Source: Candidatus Fukatsuia symbiotica (GTDB lineage Bacteria > Pseudomonadota > Gammaproteobacteria > Enterobacterales > Enterobacteriaceae). Taken from it: a stretch of DNA of 64,000 nt. This document shows positions 1 to 11,845 of the stretch, in pieces. Position numbers and translations under genes: made by a program. Location: assembly GCF_003122425.1 (NCBI RefSeq), contig NZ_CP021659.1, positions 2,728,001 through 2,792,000 on the forward strand, in the 5' to 3' direction. A model generated the notes under the pieces. The model searched no databases. It was not told where the DNA came from and saw only the letters and a program-made list of their open reading frames with translations. Within the stretch, counting starts at the first letter, position 1; each line of letters begins with the position of its first letter.

Positions 1-46
1 AAAATGGGTGAAGCTGCGTCTTTATCCATTAAGGACTGAAACAGAA

Positions 47-1882
47 GTGAGATTGTTTGTTCAACTCGGTTGGTACTTTCGTCGAGAGTGGCGTCGTTAC
101 TTAGGTGCGGTGGTGCTGTTGATCATGGTCGCTGTTTTACAGTTATTACCCCCCAAACTGGTTGCAGTCATTGTCGACGGTATTATCAGTCAGCAGATGT
201 CTACGGATATGTTCCTAGTCTGGATCGGTGTTATGTTAGTCATTGCACTTATCCTTTATTTTTTACGCTATCTTTGGCGCATTTTGCTCTTTAGTGCCTC
301 CTATAAATTGGCTGTCGAGCTACGTACCCGGTTATACCATCAGCTAAGTCGTCAGAGTCAGGGTTTTTATTTGCGTCACCGTACTGGAGATTTAATGGCG
401 CGTGCTACTAACGATGTTGATCGTGTGGTTTTTGCCGCAGGAGAAGGGGTGCAGACACTGATTGATTCCCTGGTGATGGGGTGTGCCGTTCTGATTGTAA
501 TGAGCAGTCAGATTAGCTGGCAACTGACATTACTTTCATTGCTCCCGATGCCCGTGATGGTGATGATGCTCAAACACTATGGCAGTCAACTTCATCAACG
601 CTTTAAATCGGCTCAGGGGGCTTTTTCAGCGTTAAATAATCAGGCGCAAGAAAGTTTGAGCAGTATTCGTATGATTAAAGCTTTTGGTCTGGAAAAACAC
701 CAGTCAGATCAATTTGCTCAGGTTGTCGCTGAAACCGGTGTCATAAATATGTCAGTGGCCAAGGTCGACGCCCGTTATGATCCCACCATTTACATTACCA
801 TTGGTCTGGCTAATCTGTTGGCGATAGGAGGTGGCAGTTGGATGGTGATGCATGGAAGCATCACATTGGGTCAATTAACTGGTTTTATGATGTATTTAGG
901 TTTGATGATCTGGCCGATGCTATCCTTGGCGTGGATGTTTAATATTGTCGAGAGAGGCAGCGCGGCTTACTCCCGTATTTGTAGCTTGCTAGCAGAGGCT
1001 CCTCTGGTAACGGATGGGCATTGCTCACTACAAGCTGAGCCTGCTACTTTGAGCATCGATATCCGCCATTTTTATTATCCTCGGAGTCACCACTATTCTC
1101 AGGATAATCCTGAAAATAATCCTTGTTTTCAAAACGATAATCCCATCAATCGCCAGCCATCATTACAAGATATTGCACTGAAACTTGAACCCGGTCAAAT
1201 GTTGGGGCTGTGCGGGCCAACAGGTTCTGGCAAGAGCACTCTATTAGCCCTGATACAACGGCAATTCGATATTGATGAAGGCCAAATTTGCTACCAGGGA
1301 CTGTCTTTAACAAAAATTCGCCTGGATGATTGGCGTGCTCGTCTTGCGGTCGTAGGCCAAGTGCCGTTTTTATTTTCTGATACCGTTGCGGCTAATATTG
1401 CTTTTAGTCAGCCAGAGGCAACATGGCAACAAATTGAACAAGTTGCCCGTTTAGCGAGTGTGCATGAGGATATTTTGCATTTGCCTCACGGCTATGCGAC
1501 GGAGGTGGGTGAGCGTGGTGTGATGCTGTCCGGAGGACAAAAACAACGTATTGCTATTGCGCGTGCGCTTTTATTAAACACGGAAATTCTGATTCTGGAC
1601 GATGCGCTCTCCGCTGTGGATGGGCAAACCGAACATCAAATTTTAAAAAATCTGCGGCGTTGGGGACAGGATCGCACGGTTATTATCAGTGCTCATCGCT
1701 TATCGGTGCTAACTGAAGCCAACGAAATTTTGGTACTGCAACAAGGTCACGTGATACAACGTGGCTGTCACCCTATCTTGCTTAACCAACCAGGTTGGTA
1801 TCGAGAGATGTACCGTTATCAGCAAATTAAAGTACAGTTGGATCAAGATAAACGCCTAAAAATTGAGCTTGATAGTGAATAA
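47..1882 (+). CDS. mdlA: ABC exporter subunit MdlA (SmdA)
   Basis: This is a half-size ABC exporter: an N-terminal six-helix membrane domain (about residues 1-300) fused to an ATPase domain. Walker A GPTGSGKS lies near residue 389, the signature LSGGQKQ near 495 and Walker B ILILDDA near 515. The protein would pair with MdlB in the inner membrane; its substrate is not known. The reading frame is open from a GTG at 8, but I chose the GTG at 47 because the residues after it ([16 protein letters not shown]) match the known E. coli N-terminus and an AAGGA lies about 11 bases upstream. An Asn-rich insert of about 20 residues (roughly bases 1096-1155) precedes the ATPase domain and is absent from E. 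coli MdlA. The stop overlaps the start of mdlB, so translation is probably coupled. Confidence 0.93.
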   Translation: MRLFVQLGWYFRREWRRYLGAVVLLIMVAVLQLLPPKLVAVIVDGIISQQMSTDMFLVWIGVMLVIALILYFLRYLWRILLFSASYKLAVELRTRLYHQLSRQSQGFYLRHRTGDLMARATNDVDRVVFAAGEGVQTLIDSLVMGCAVLIVMSSQISWQLTLLSLLPMPVMVMMLKHYGSQLHQRFKSAQGAFSALNNQAQESLSSIRMIKAFGLEKHQSDQFAQVVAETGVINMSVAKVDARYDPTIYITIGLANLLAIGGGSWMVMHGSITLGQLTGFMMYLGLMIWPMLSLAWMFNIVERGSAAYSRICSLLAEAPLVTDGHCSLQAEPATLSIDIRHFYYPRSHHYSQDNPENNPCFQNDNPINRQPSLQDIALKLEPGQMLGLCGPTGSGKSTLLALIQRQFDIDEGQICYQGLSLTKIRLDDWRARLAVVGQVPFLFSDTVAANIAFSQPEATWQQIEQVARLASVHEDILHLPHGYATEVGERGVMLSGGQKQRIAIARALLLNTEILILDDALSAVDGQTEHQILKNLRRWGQDRTVIISAHRLSVLTEANEILVLQQGHVIQRGCHPILLNQPGWYREMYRYQQIKVQLDQDKRLKIELDSE

Positions 1883-3656
1883 AGTCGAACAGTTTTGGCC
1901 AACATTAAAGCGGTTGCTGTCTTACGGTGCTAGCTATCGTAAACCGCTACTGCTGGCGGTGTTGATGCTGTGGATTGCCGCAGCAGCGGAGGTCACAGCA
2001 CCGGTGTTAATCAGCTATTTTATCGACCATGTTGTCGCCAGTGGTCATTTGCCTCTCAAGTTAGTGAGTGGGTTAGTACTCGCTTATCTATTATTGCAAT
2101 TATTGGCAGCGACTCTGCATTATTTTCAAACATTATTGTTTAATCAGGCAGCATTGGGGGTAGTGCAACGTTTGCGTATTGAAGTGATGGACGTGGCATT
2201 ACGTCAGCCGTTGAATGCTTTCGATAACCAACCAGTAGGACAAATTATCTCACGTGTCACTAATGACACAGAAATCGTCAAAGATTTGTATGTTGTTGTC
2301 GTTTCTAACGTGATAAAGAGTGCTGCACTGATTGGAGCAATGCTGGTGGCGATGTTTAGTCTTGACTGGCGGATGGCGTTGGTATCGATAGCAATTTTTC
2401 CGGCTGTTTTGGCAGTCATGACAGTTTATCAGCATTACAGTACTCCGGTGGTACGCCTTGTCCGTGCCCATCTGGCCGCTATTAATGATAGCTTCAATGA
2501 AGTGATAGGCGGTATGACAGTTATCCAGCAGTTTCGCCAACAGACTCGCTTTGCTGAACGTATGGCGGCAATCAGTGGTGAGCATTATTTGGCGCGCATG
2601 CGGACGCTACGTCTGGAAGGTTTTTTACTGCGCCCCCTGCTGAATTTATTCTCTGCGTTGGTACTTTGTGGTTTATTGCTGTTGTTTGGATTCAGTCTAC
2701 CAGGTTCAGTAGGTGTGGGTGTCCTTTATGCTTTTATTAATTATCTTAGTCGCTTGCATGAACCATTGATTGGATTGACTGCTCAACAATCAATTATGCA
2801 ACAAGCGGTGGTAGCAGGAGAACGTATCTTTGGTCTGATGGATCAGGTACAACAAAGTTATGGTACTGATGACCGTTTACTGACCGGAGGAAGTATTCAG
2901 ATGAATAATGTCACGTTCGCCTATTATTCAGATAAAAAAGTACTACATGACATTTCGTTTGACGTCCCCTCGCGTGGGTTTATCGCGTTAGCAGGTCATA
3001 CCGGCAGCGGTAAAAGTACCCTTGCGAGCCTGCTGATGGGGCATTATCCGCTATTACAGGGAGAAATTTTGCTGGATAATCGACCTCTAGTTGCATTGTC
3101 CCATCGCGTCTTACGTGCCGGAGTGGCTATGGTGGCGCAAGATCCCGTCATACTGGCCGATTCTTTTTTCGCCAACATTGCTCTAGGACGAGATATCAGT
3201 GAACAGCAAGCATGGGAAGTCCTGGAAGTTGTGCAATTGGCCGCTAAGGTGCGCAGGTTGCCACAAGAATTACATACACAGTTAGGGGAAAAAGGTAACT
3301 CGCTTTCTGTCGGTGAAAAGCAATTATTAGCTTTGGCACGCACTTTAGTACAAGCACCACAAATACTGATCTTGGACGAAGCCACCGCAAATATCGATTC
3401 CGGCACTGAGCAGGCTATCCAACACGCATTACAATTAATTCGCCAAAAAACCACGCTGGTGGTCATTGCTCACCGTCTATCGACCATTGTCGATGCCGAT
3501 AATATTTTGGTTTTGCATCGTGGTATCACAGTAGAGCAAGGGAAACATCAACAGTTGCTCGCTCAACGAGGACGTTATTATCAAATGTACCAATTACAAT
3601 TGGTCGGTGAAGATTTGATCACCTCGGATCAGGAGAAATCTGTTATCAATTTCTAA
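1875..3656 (+). CDS. mdlB: ABC exporter subunit MdlB (SmdB)
   Basis: This is the second half-transporter of the MdlAB heterodimer, with an N-terminal membrane domain and a C-terminal ATPase domain. Walker A GHTGSGKS is near residue 374, a signature of the MdlB form (LSVGEKQ) near 476, and Walker B ILILDEA near 497. The variant signature is usual for MdlB. The frame can begin at TTG 1863, but GTG 1875 gives an N-terminus ([15 protein letters not shown]) closest to the E. coli protein and overlaps the mdlA stop by eight bases. The 3' end overlaps the end of the convergent tilS gene by 11 bp. In E. coli, mdlAB is followed by glnK-amtB; here it abuts tilS, so a rearrangement joint lies at this point. 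Confidence 0.93.
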   Translation: MNKVEQFWPTLKRLLSYGASYRKPLLLAVLMLWIAAAAEVTAPVLISYFIDHVVASGHLPLKLVSGLVLAYLLLQLLAATLHYFQTLLFNQAALGVVQRLRIEVMDVALRQPLNAFDNQPVGQIISRVTNDTEIVKDLYVVVVSNVIKSAALIGAMLVAMFSLDWRMALVSIAIFPAVLAVMTVYQHYSTPVVRLVRAHLAAINDSFNEVIGGMTVIQQFRQQTRFAERMAAISGEHYLARMRTLRLEGFLLRPLLNLFSALVLCGLLLLFGFSLPGSVGVGVLYAFINYLSRLHEPLIGLTAQQSIMQQAVVAGERIFGLMDQVQQSYGTDDRLLTGGSIQMNNVTFAYYSDKKVLHDISFDVPSRGFIALAGHTGSGKSTLASLLMGHYPLLQGEILLDNRPLVALSHRVLRAGVAMVAQDPVILADSFFANIALGRDISEQQAWEVLEVVQLAAKVRRLPQELHTQLGEKGNSLSVGEKQLLALARTLVQAPQILILDEATANIDSGTEQAIQHALQLIRQKTTLVVIAHRLSTIVDADNILVLHRGITVEQGKHQQLLAQRGRYYQMYQLQLVGEDLITSDQEKSVINF

Positions 3657-5052
3657 CCCAATGCAAATGCCAGCCCTGCTCTCCGGCTTTTATTTGTCCT
3701 TCTTGCGTGATAAACGTACCAATGGCGGCTATCAATTGTTCATTGAAATACAACAGCGGGATCCTGTTACGTTCCCAAGGTGGCACATTCAGTTCTTGCC
3801 ATAATTTTTTGCTTTGCCGCGAACGATGACGACCGATAATCTTTACTTCCCCCTGCAAACCAAAACGCACACTGACGATTTCATCTGCCGTCGGCGCACG
3901 CACTTGTTGCCCGCCAGTAGCAAGCAGTTTCAACGTACCCAAGTTAGCGGGTAACACCAAATCCTCAGCACCTCTCTTTTTTATGACTGCATTTTCAATG
4001 GCTAAATAGTTTGGATGTTCAATAGCCAAATTTCTCGTGACAGGCCATAGCAGTACCTGTTCTGTGATGTCTATTCTCGATGTTAATAGATAGAGACGTT
4101 GGCGAAAACGGTGCAGTTGATATTGACCACATTGCAAATGAGGGGTGGCGTCTACCCGTGCCAACACCACTTCTTTCCATAGCCGTTGCAACTGATCACG
4201 AGCAGGCATAGTGACACCCTGTCCAGACAGCCAACGACGTAATAAAGCATTGCGTTTCACTTCCGAGAAGCGGAGTAATCCCTCAGTGGACAAGGAGCCA
4301 TCGGAATGTTGCAATTGATCTAGTGTGGGAGCAAGTAATTCATCGAGCAATTGTTCTTGTTCTGCACAAAGGTTGGCGCTGCGTGCTGTAGCTTGAGCAA
4401 AATGCGGCCAGCGTTGCTGTAATAGAGGCAAAATCCGCAATCGTAGGAAATTACGATCAAAACGAGCATCCTGGTTACTTTCATCTTCTACGTAGCACAA
4501 TTGATGTTGCTGTGCATAACGTGCTAAATCGGTTCGAGAATAAGCTAACAAAGGTCGTAGTAACTGACATGGACGCTGTAACTGATTTTGTGTTAGGGTC
4601 GTCAATCGAGCCATCGATGACAAACCCGCCGGACCGCTGCCGCGTTTTAATGCTAACAGAAAGGTTTCACATTGATCGTCCTGATGTTGAGCTGTAAGCA
4701 ACAGTTCCTTAGCAGCCAGATGCTGGGCAAACACCTGATAACGTGCGGCTCGAGCGGCGCCTTCAATGCCATAGTCGCGTGCATCAATTTGCACTGGCAC
4801 TATTGTTAGTGGGACTTGCCATTGTTTACATTGATATTGGCAATGTCCTGTCCAGGCACCTGCAGCCGGACTAAGCCCATGATTAATATGGATTGCCCGG
4901 AGGTGAAACACCGAGTGCCTGCTATCACGTATTCGTGTCAGCAGATGGAGTAACACAGTAGAATCCAGCCCACCGCTAAAACCCACCAGCAAACCTGTAT
5001 GCCCAGCTAATTGTTTTTCAACATGCTGTAACAGGGTTGCCTCTTTATTCAT
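3646..5052 (-). CDS. tilS: tRNA(Ile)-lysidine synthase TilS
   Basis: TilS attaches lysine to C34 of the CAU-anticodon tRNA-Ile so that it reads AUA, an essential step in bacteria. The N-terminal PP-loop ATPase motif SGGLDS is visible near residue 26. It is followed by the conserved [28 protein letters not shown] stretch and DESNQD...RNFLR, then the C-terminal TilS substrate-binding domains. The frame is open to a GTG at 5076, but no ribosome-binding site precedes it; the ATG at 5052 gives an N-terminus closer to the family length (about 430-470 residues). It is the last gene of a compact rnhB-dnaE-accA-tilS run, starting a few tens of bases after accA ends, so co-transcription is likely. E. 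coli has ldcC and yaeR between accA and tilS; they are absent here. Confidence 0.93.
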   Translation of the reverse strand: MNKEATLLQHVEKQLAGHTGLLVGFSGGLDSTVLLHLLTRIRDSRHSVFHLRAIHINHGLSPAAGAWTGHCQYQCKQWQVPLTIVPVQIDARDYGIEGAARAARYQVFAQHLAAKELLLTAQHQDDQCETFLLALKRGSGPAGLSSMARLTTLTQNQLQRPCQLLRPLLAYSRTDLARYAQQHQLCYVEDESNQDARFDRNFLRLRILPLLQQRWPHFAQATARSANLCAEQEQLLDELLAPTLDQLQHSDGSLSTEGLLRFSEVKRNALLRRWLSGQGVTMPARDQLQRLWKEVVLARVDATPHLQCGQYQLHRFRQRLYLLTSRIDITEQVLLWPVTRNLAIEHPNYLAIENAVIKKRGAEDLVLPANLGTLKLLATGGQQVRAPTADEIVSVRFGLQGEVKIIGRHRSRQSKKLWQELNVPPWERNRIPLLYFNEQLIAAIGTFITQEGQIKAGEQGWHLHWVRN

Positions 5053-5086
5053 TCGTTGCACCTGTTCCTGAGTCACGTGTATCGAT

Positions 5087-6045
5087 TTAACAATAACCGT
5101 AGTTCATCAAACGCTTATAGCGCTCTTCGAGCAATTTATCTTCAGTAAGTTCATCCAGATCCATGAGATCAGCCAGCAGACGTGCTTTCAACGATGCGGA
5201 AATCGCTACAATATCACGGTGTGCCCCCCTAACGGTTCGGCGACCACGGTATCGATCATCTTTAGTTCCTTTAGTCGCTGAGCCGTGATCCCCATGGCTT
5301 CGGCGGCTGACGGTGCCTTCTCTGCGCTTTTCCACAGAATAGAAGCGCAACCTTCGGGAGAAATGACGGAGTAGATACTGTACTGCAACATATTTATTCG
5401 ATCACCAACAGAAATAGCAAGTGCCCCGCCTGACCCCCCTTCACCAATAACGGTACAAATAATAGGTACTTTGAAACGTGACATTTCACGCAGGTTACGG
5501 GCAATGGCCTCGGACTGGCCACGCTCCTCGGCACCCACACCAGGATAGGCACCCGGTGTATCAATGAAAGTAATGATGGGCAGTTTAAAACGTTGCGCCA
5601 TCTCCATTAGACGTAGTGCTTTACGATAACCTTCCGGTGCTGGCATACCGAAGTTACGGCGGATTTTTTCTTTGGTTTCACGACCTTTTTGATGACCAAT
5701 AATCATCACTGGACGCCCATCCAAACGAGCCATACCCCCGACGATAGCTTTATCATCAGCATAAGCACGATCGCCTTTCAGCTCATCGAAATCAGTGAAT
5801 ATCTTGGCGATATAATCCAGTGTATAAGGGCGACAAGGATGGCGTGCCAATTGAACTATTTGCCAAGCGCTAAGACCCGCGAAAATCTCTTGTGTCAGTT
5901 CGGCACTTTTGTCTCGTAGACGCTGCACTTCTTCATCCAGATTAATCTCTAATTTTTCGCCTTGACGGTTGAGCGCCGTCAAGGCATCAATTTTCGCTTC
6001 CAGTTCGGCAACCTGCTGTTCAAAATCAAGAAAATGCATACTCAT
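5087..6045 (-). pseudogene. accA: Acetyl-CoA carboxylase carboxyltransferase alpha subunit, one-base frameshift
   Basis: AccA is the alpha subunit of the carboxyltransferase that makes malonyl-CoA for fatty acid synthesis. Residues 1-274 read cleanly from ATG 6045 (ribosome-binding site AGGAAT) and include [20 protein letters not shown] and [11 protein letters not shown]. At a run of six G on the coding strand (5224-5229) the frame is lost and ends a few codons later. One extra G restores GGAHRDI and the whole remaining C-terminus ([17 protein letters not shown]...[10 protein letters not shown]) to the stop at 5087, giving the usual length of about 319 residues. Apart from this base the gene looks unharmed. 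Possible explanations are a homopolymer miscall, slippage during expression, or a very recent mutation. The gene is normally essential, so I favour the first two. Confidence 0.9.
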
Positions 6046-6057
6046 AACATTCCTATT

Positions 6058-9000
6058 TTAGTCAAATTCCAATTCCACCTGTGTATCACCTAACAGATTG
6101 CGCAGTTTAATTAATAAGCGTTCTGTCGGTGTTACCCGCCATGTTGCTCCGAAGCGTAACCTAGCGCATGCATCAGCTCGTTGGTAATAGAGATGCACCG
6201 GGATTGTCCCTGATCGATGCGGCTCCAAAGCTTCTCGAAGATGGTTTAAAAATTGATCATTAATTTGCTGATCAGTCAATGCGATAGCAAGCCTACGGGC
6301 ATATTTCTCACGTGCTTCATTGATATCCATTAATTCACGCGCAGTCATTTTAAGGCCGCCATTAAAATCATCAAAACTGACTTGTCCGGTAGCGATAAGA
6401 ATACGGTCTTTTTCTAATAAGTGCTGATATTTCTCTAAGGCATCGGTAAAAAGCATCACTTCCAAACGCCCTGAGCGATCGTCAAGCGTACAGATGCCAA
6501 TACGATTACCGCGTTTAGTGGTCATAATCCGTGCTGCGATCACCAGACCTACTGCTGTGGTTGTTTTTCCCCAATCCGTTGCCTGTACATCTTTTAAACG
6601 CCCCTTTGCATAACGTTTTAACTCCACCAGGTATTGTGTGATGGGATGTCCAGTTAAATACAGCCCCAATGTTTCTCGCTCACCATCCAGAACTTCCTGC
6701 TCTGACCAAGGTGTTACGTTAGCATAGGATTCTTCAACCTGTTGCGGTGTTTCGGTTAGAACGCCGAACATATCCACCTGTCCGGTTGCTTCTGCTTTAG
6801 CATGTTGATCCGCCGCTTTCAATGCGGCAGCTAAGGAATGCATCAACGCCGCGCGATGTGGTCCCAAGGGATCAAAGGCACCAGAAATGATCAGTTTCTC
6901 TAATATCCGTCGATTTAATTTTTTAGTATCGGTATGGGCGCAAAGATCAAACAGATCTGTGAAATGACCTTGCAACTTACGCGCTTCGAGGATCGCAGTA
7001 ATCGGTGCTTCACCTACACCTTTAATCGCACCAAGACCGTAAACAATTTCAGCTTTATCGTTGACATGAAAACGATAAAATCCGCTGTTGATATTCGGCG
7101 ACAAAATCTTCAGCCCCATACGCTGGCCTTCATCAACCAGTCCGACCAGTTTATCTGTATTATCCATATCGGCAGTCATTACCGCAGCCATAAATTCAGC
7201 AGGATAATGTGTTTTTAACCACAAAGTTTGATAAGAGACTAACGCATAAGCTGCTGAGTGCGATTTATTGAAACCATAACCGGCAAATTTTTCTACCAGA
7301 TCAAAAATTTTAACCGCGAGTTCACCGTCAATCCCCTGGTTTTTTGCACCATCTTCGAAAGTAGAACGCTGCTTGGCCATATCAAGCGGATCTTTCTTAC
7401 CCATAGCACGGCGTAACATATCTGCACCGCCAAGTGAGTAGCCCGATAAAACTTGAGCTATCTTCATTACCTGTTCCTGATACAGAATAATGCCGTAGGT
7501 TGGCTCCAATACCGGTTTGAGTAATTCATGTTGCCACTGAATATCGGGATAAGATAAGGCTTCACGTCCATGCTTACGGTCAATAAAGTTATCCACCATG
7601 CCAGATTGCAACGGGCCAGGGCGAAACAATGCTACCAAAGCGATCATATCTTCAAAACAGTCAGGCTTTAAGCGTTTGATTAAATCTTTCATTCCCTTGG
7701 ATTCAAGCTGAAATACCGCCGTGGTTTCCGCACGTTGTAACAGGGCAAAACTTTTTTTATCATCCAGTGGAATAGCGGTAATATCTATGGGATCTAATCC
7801 CACGTTATCGCGTTGTGCATTGATCATTTCCAGTGCCAGATTGATAACCGTCAGGGTGCGTAGACCGAGGAAGTCAAACTTCACCAGTCCGGCATATTCA
7901 ACATCATTTTTATCAAACTGAGTAACGGGATTTTTTCCTTCTGCATCACAATAGAGCGGCGCGAAATCGGTAATTTTGGTGGGAGCTATCACGACACCCC
8001 CTGCATGTTTACCTGCGTTACGGGTTACACCTTCTAGCTTCCGTGCCATATCGATCAGCGTTTTGACTTCTTCATCTGCCTGATAGATTTCTGTTAGCTG
8101 TGGTTCCGCTGCAAAGGCTTTTTCCAGCGTCATGCTAGGATCGAGCGGGATTAATTTCGCGATGCGATCAATAAAGCCATAGGGATGCCCCAGTACCCGC
8201 CCAACATCGCGGATAACCGCCTTGGCAGCCATAGTACCAAAAGTAATAATCTGCGAAACTGCATCACGACCGTACATCTCTGCCACATGCTCAATGACCA
8301 GATCGCGTTTCTCCATACAGAAATCAACATCGAAATCAGGCATTGAAATGCGCTCGGGATTCAAAAAGCGTTCAAACAGCAAATCAAAGGCCAACGGATC
8401 AATGTCGGTGATCTTGAGTGCATAAGCGACCAAAGAACCCGCGCCGGAACCTCGCCCTGGCCCTACGGGAATGCGGTTGTCTTTTGACCATTTTATAAAT
8501 TCCATGACGATCAAAAAATAACCAGGGAAACCCATCTGGTTAATCACTTTAAGTTCTACATCGAGACGTTCATCGTATTTTTGTCGTTGTTGCAACCGGA
8601 CGTCAGAATCGGGAAAAAGGAAGACTAAACGTTCTTCTAATCCTTGCCTGGCATTTTCTATTAAAAAATCTTCGGTATTCATTGCGCCAGTTGGAAACTG
8701 AGGCAAAAAATATTCTCCGAGACGCAGGGTCACATTGCAGCGTTTAGCAATTTCAACAGTGTTGGTGAGTGCTTCGGGGATATCGGCAAACAATTGACAC
8801 ATTTGCGCTTCATCACGCATGAACTGCTGCTGACTGTAATTTTGTGGTCGTTTAGCATCCCCCAATGTGAAGCCATTATGGATCGCCACGCGGATTTCAT
8901 GTGTATCAAAGTCAGTCTGATCAACGAAACGGACATCGTTCGTCGCCACTACCGGCAGTCCGTATTCATTGGATAATACCAGCGCGCCACGCAGGTACGG

Positions 9001-9537
9001 CTCTTCATCGGCTCGACCGGTACGAATTAGCTCCAGATAATAATTATCAGCAAAGTGCTTCTGGTAAAATTCAATACATTGCCGCATCTGCACGTGATTA
9101 TCACGCAGCATAAATTTACCGACATCGCCGCTGCGACCACCTGATAGTAGGATCAACCCTTCATGGTGTGTAATTAACCATTCGTGATCAATGATAGGGC
9201 CATTGGCACCATAACCACGTTGATAAGCGTTAGAGATTAATAAGGTTAGATTTTTGTACCCTTGATCATTACGTGCCAGTAGGGTGAGTTGAGCAAGTTC
9301 ATCGCCCAAGAGGTCATTTCGTAGATAAAAATCAGCGCCGATAATAGGTTTAATGCCAGCAGTGTGAGCATTGCCATAAAATTTTACCAGACCGCACAGG
9401 TTAGTAAAATCAGTGATAGCTAGAGCAGGCATTCCCAAAATTGCTGCTTTTTTTACCAGGGAGTTAACCTTGGCTAATCCATCGATCATGGAATAATCAC
9501 TGTGCACACGCAAATGGACAAAACGTGGATCGGCCAT
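6058..9537 (-). CDS. dnaE: DNA polymerase III alpha subunit
   Basis: This is the catalytic subunit of the replicative polymerase. The 1159 residues match the E. coli length of 1160. The N-terminal PHP domain ([14 protein letters not shown] at about residue 8) is followed by the C-family palm with the catalytic PDFDVDF aspartates near residues 400 and 402. The third aspartate lies in [11 protein letters not shown] near 554. The fingers, the beta-clamp-binding region and the C-terminal OB fold ([13 protein letters not shown]) are all present and no gaps were seen. The gene starts 16 bases after rnhB and ends 12 bases before accA, the same order as in E. coli (rnhB-dnaE-accA), so it is probably transcribed with them. 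Confidence 0.98.
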   Translation of the reverse strand: MADPRFVHLRVHSDYSMIDGLAKVNSLVKKAAILGMPALAITDFTNLCGLVKFYGNAHTAGIKPIIGADFYLRNDLLGDELAQLTLLARNDQGYKNLTLLISNAYQRGYGANGPIIDHEWLITHHEGLILLSGGRSGDVGKFMLRDNHVQMRQCIEFYQKHFADNYYLELIRTGRADEEPYLRGALVLSNEYGLPVVATNDVRFVDQTDFDTHEIRVAIHNGFTLGDAKRPQNYSQQQFMRDEAQMCQLFADIPEALTNTVEIAKRCNVTLRLGEYFLPQFPTGAMNTEDFLIENARQGLEERLVFLFPDSDVRLQQRQKYDERLDVELKVINQMGFPGYFLIVMEFIKWSKDNRIPVGPGRGSGAGSLVAYALKITDIDPLAFDLLFERFLNPERISMPDFDVDFCMEKRDLVIEHVAEMYGRDAVSQIITFGTMAAKAVIRDVGRVLGHPYGFIDRIAKLIPLDPSMTLEKAFAAEPQLTEIYQADEEVKTLIDMARKLEGVTRNAGKHAGGVVIAPTKITDFAPLYCDAEGKNPVTQFDKNDVEYAGLVKFDFLGLRTLTVINLALEMINAQRDNVGLDPIDITAIPLDDKKSFALLQRAETTAVFQLESKGMKDLIKRLKPDCFEDMIALVALFRPGPLQSGMVDNFIDRKHGREALSYPDIQWQHELLKPVLEPTYGIILYQEQVMKIAQVLSGYSLGGADMLRRAMGKKDPLDMAKQRSTFEDGAKNQGIDGELAVKIFDLVEKFAGYGFNKSHSAAYALVSYQTLWLKTHYPAEFMAAVMTADMDNTDKLVGLVDEGQRMGLKILSPNINSGFYRFHVNDKAEIVYGLGAIKGVGEAPITAILEARKLQGHFTDLFDLCAHTDTKKLNRRILEKLIISGAFDPLGPHRAALMHSLAAALKAADQHAKAEATGQVDMFGVLTETPQQVEESYANVTPWSEQEVLDGERETLGLYLTGHPITQYLVELKRYAKGRLKDVQATDWGKTTTAVGLVIAARIMTTKRGNRIGICTLDDRSGRLEVMLFTDALEKYQHLLEKDRILIATGQVSFDDFNGGLKMTARELMDINEAREKYARRLAIALTDQQINDQFLNHLREALEPHRSGTIPVHLYYQRADACARLRFGATWRVTPTERLLIKLRNLLGDTQVELEFD

Positions 9538-9553
9538 ATCAAGACACCAAAAA

Positions 9554-10201
9554 TTAGAGGTTTATTGTCAGTAGCCGTTTAACCGGCGCGAAACTACGTC
9601 TATGATATGCTGTCGCACCGAGAGCCGCTAATTTTTCTAGATGCAATGCGGTTGGATAACCTTTATGTTGTGCAAAACCATAGCCCGGAAAGCGGCGATC
9701 CAACTCTACCATTTCCCGATCACGGGTTACTTTCGCCAAAATAGATGCGGCGCTGATTTCAGCAACGCGACTGTCTCCCCGTACTACGGCTAGCGCTGGC
9801 ATGGGTAAAATGGGGCAGCGATTACCATCGATTAACACATAATCAGGGGATAAATGCAGACCAGCCACCGCCCGCTGCATGGCCAACAGAGTAGCCTGTA
9901 AAATATTTAAGTGGTCGATTTCTTCCGGCTCGGCGCGACCAAGACTCCAAGACAACGCTTTTTGTATGATCTCATCGTGGAGTGCCAGGCGTCGTTTTTC
10001 ACTGAGTTTTTTTGAATCGGCTAACCCGCTGATCGGTTGCCCTGGATCAAGGATCACCGCCGCGGTCACGACTGCGCCAACCAGTGGGCCTCGACCCACT
10101 TCATCCACGCCTGCGATCATATTAGCCTGAGGATAAATAAATCTGGCTTCCCGCCCCTTACTATAGTTGCTAAAGGAATTTGCTATATTGTTAATAATCA
10201 T
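9554..10201 (-). CDS. rnhB: Ribonuclease HII
   Basis: RNase HII removes ribonucleotides and RNA from RNA-DNA hybrids. The catalytic signature [15 protein letters not shown] is near residue 31, followed by [18 protein letters not shown] and the C-terminal [15 protein letters not shown], with [10 protein letters not shown] close to the end. The frame begins about 20 residues earlier than in E. coli RnhB (198 residues). No alternative ATG lies between this start and the core strand, so the N-terminal tail may be real or a non-ATG start may be used. In E. coli the upstream genes are lpxA-lpxB; here there is only intergenic repeat sequence and then gltS, marking a chromosomal rearrangement. It is the first gene of the rnhB-dnaE-accA-tilS run. 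Confidence 0.95.
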   Translation of the reverse strand: MIINNIANSFSNYSKGREARFIYPQANMIAGVDEVGRGPLVGAVVTAAVILDPGQPISGLADSKKLSEKRRLALHDEIIQKALSWSLGRAEPEEIDHLNILQATLLAMQRAVAGLHLSPDYVLIDGNRCPILPMPALAVVRGDSRVAEISAASILAKVTRDREMVELDRRFPGYGFAQHKGYPTALHLEKLAALGATAYHRRSFAPVKRLLTINL

Positions 10202-10627
10202 TATTTTTACACTTTAATGAGACTTCTTGTAAAAACTACTGAGTAGTGTGAATTCGGCGTTACGTAATGCTCGCAATCCTCATGCATTCGAGGAATTATA
10301 TAACTTATCTTGTCAACGTTTTGAAAAAAAAAGAAAGAAAAATATTTATACAAAATATAGAAGGAGTAGATGGAATGAAATTTGATACTGATTTATCACT
10401 TTTAGGTTATCAAGTAACACGTTAAGATACGATATAGTTCAGCGAGTATTTTGACCGAATTTAATTGGTTGTGACCTTTTAGTTTTAATATGTTGATTTT
10501 TATTATAAATAAAACATGGTAGTTTACCTGAAAGCCACATGATGATTAGTAGGCGATAATAAAGCCATCACCTATCCTATAGTGTGGCACAAGTTTTTTG
10601 CATAATGTTAATCGATGGAGTACCAAG
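10202..10627. other. Intergenic region between rnhB and gltS
   Basis: About 425 bases without a conserved gene. It holds a left-half copy of repeat family A (10220-10292). A 16-codon ATG frame at 10375-10425 is preceded by a good AAGGAG seven bases upstream; it may be a leader peptide or a gene remnant, and I do not recognise the peptide. The AT-rich stretch after about 10430 presumably carries the gltS promoter, but I could not pick convincing -35/-10 hexamers. Confidence 0.5.
10220..10292 (+). repeat. Repeat family A, left-half copy
   Basis: Begins with GACTTCTTGTAAAAACTACT and continues to GCTCGCAATCCTCATGCATTCG, matching the left half of the fuller copy at 16467-16613. The right terminal repeat is missing. 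It lies directly upstream of rnhB, at the synteny break with the lpx genes. Confidence 0.7.
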
Positions 10628-11839
10628 ATGTTTCATCTCGATATCTATGGCACGTTAGTTGCGGCCACACTGGTTCTGTTACTCGGCCGAAAACTGGTAA
10701 AATCTGTCTCCTTTCTACAAAAATACACCATCCCTGAACCTGTAGCGGGCGGGTTACTGATAGCAGTATTGCTCTTGCTAGTGCAACAAATTTGGGGTTG
10801 GGAAATCCGTTTCGATATGTCATTGAAAGATCCCTTGATGCTGACATTTTTCGCCACCATCGGTTTAAACGCCAACCTTGCCAGTCTACGCCATGGTGGT
10901 AGGTTATTAATGACCTTTATCTTTGTCGTCGTTGGGCTATTGCTGATGCAAAATGCCATTGGGATCACGCTAGCAAAAATGATGGGGCTGGATCCACTGA
11001 TGGGCTTGCTGGCAGGATCCATCACACTATCCGGTGGACACGGCACCGGTGCCGCCTGGAGTAAACTGTTTACCGAACGTTACGGATTTGGAAACGCAAC
11101 AGAGGTTGCTATGGCATGTGCCACTTTCGGTTTGATATTAGGAGGCTTAATCGGCGGGCCTGTAGCGCGTTATCTGGTGAAACATTCCTCAACGCCTGAG
11201 GGTTGCCCTGACGACAGCGAATTACTCTCCGCATTTGAAAAACCGGATACCGGTCGTATGATCACTTCATTAGTGATGATAGAGACTATTGCGATGATCG
11301 CAAGCTGTTTAGTCGTGGGTAACTTTATTGCCAGTGAATTACAAGGGTCGGCGTTTGAACTGCCTACTTTTGTTTGCGTATTATTCGTCGGTGTTATCTT
11401 AAGCAATAGCCTATCAGTGATCGGTTTTTACAAGGTGTTCGATCGTGCTGTGTCAGTGTTAGGGAATGTCAGTTTATCGTTGTTCCTCGCAATGGCATTG
11501 ATGAGTTTGAAACTCTGGGAGCTGGCATCGCTCGCTGTGCCCATGTTAATTATTCTGCTAGTACAAACCTTAGCAATGGCACTTTATGCCATTTTTGTCA
11601 CCTATCGGGTGATGGGCAAAAATTACGATGCCGCAGTCTTGGCAGCGGGACACTGCGGCTTCGGTTTGGGAGCAACGCCAACAGCCATTGCCAATATGCA
11701 AGCTATTACCGATCGTTTTGGTCCATCCCATCTTGCTTTCCTGGTTGTCCCTATGGTCGGTGCTTTCTTTATTGATATTGCCAATGCACTGGTTATCAAA
11801 ATCTATCTATTATTGCCTGTATTCGGTGCCGTAGGGTAG
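10628..11839 (+). CDS. gltS: Sodium/glutamate symporter GltS
   Basis: GltS imports glutamate with sodium across the inner membrane. The protein is 403 residues (E. coli 401) with about ten hydrophobic segments. The family signatures YTIPEPVAGGLL near residue 35, SGGHGTGAAWSKLF near 137 and the second-half repeat AAGHCGFGLGATPTAIANMQ near 337 are intact. The frame is open from 10598, but the ATG at 10628 is chosen because MFHLDIYGTLVAATL matches the E. coli start and a GGAG lies just upstream. It is convergent with recG, leaving only a few bases between the stops, the same arrangement as in E. coli. The usual gltS neighbour xanP is not present upstream. Confidence 0.96.
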   Translation: MFHLDIYGTLVAATLVLLLGRKLVKSVSFLQKYTIPEPVAGGLLIAVLLLLVQQIWGWEIRFDMSLKDPLMLTFFATIGLNANLASLRHGGRLLMTFIFVVVGLLLMQNAIGITLAKMMGLDPLMGLLAGSITLSGGHGTGAAWSKLFTERYGFGNATEVAMACATFGLILGGLIGGPVARYLVKHSSTPEGCPDDSELLSAFEKPDTGRMITSLVMIETIAMIASCLVVGNFIASELQGSAFELPTFVCVLFVGVILSNSLSVIGFYKVFDRAVSVLGNVSLSLFLAMALMSLKLWELASLAVPMLIILLVQTLAMALYAIFVTYRVMGKNYDAAVLAAGHCGFGLGATPTAIANMQAITDRFGPSHLAFLVVPMVGAFFIDIANALVIKIYLLLPVFGAVG

Positions 11840-11845
11840 GTCTAT

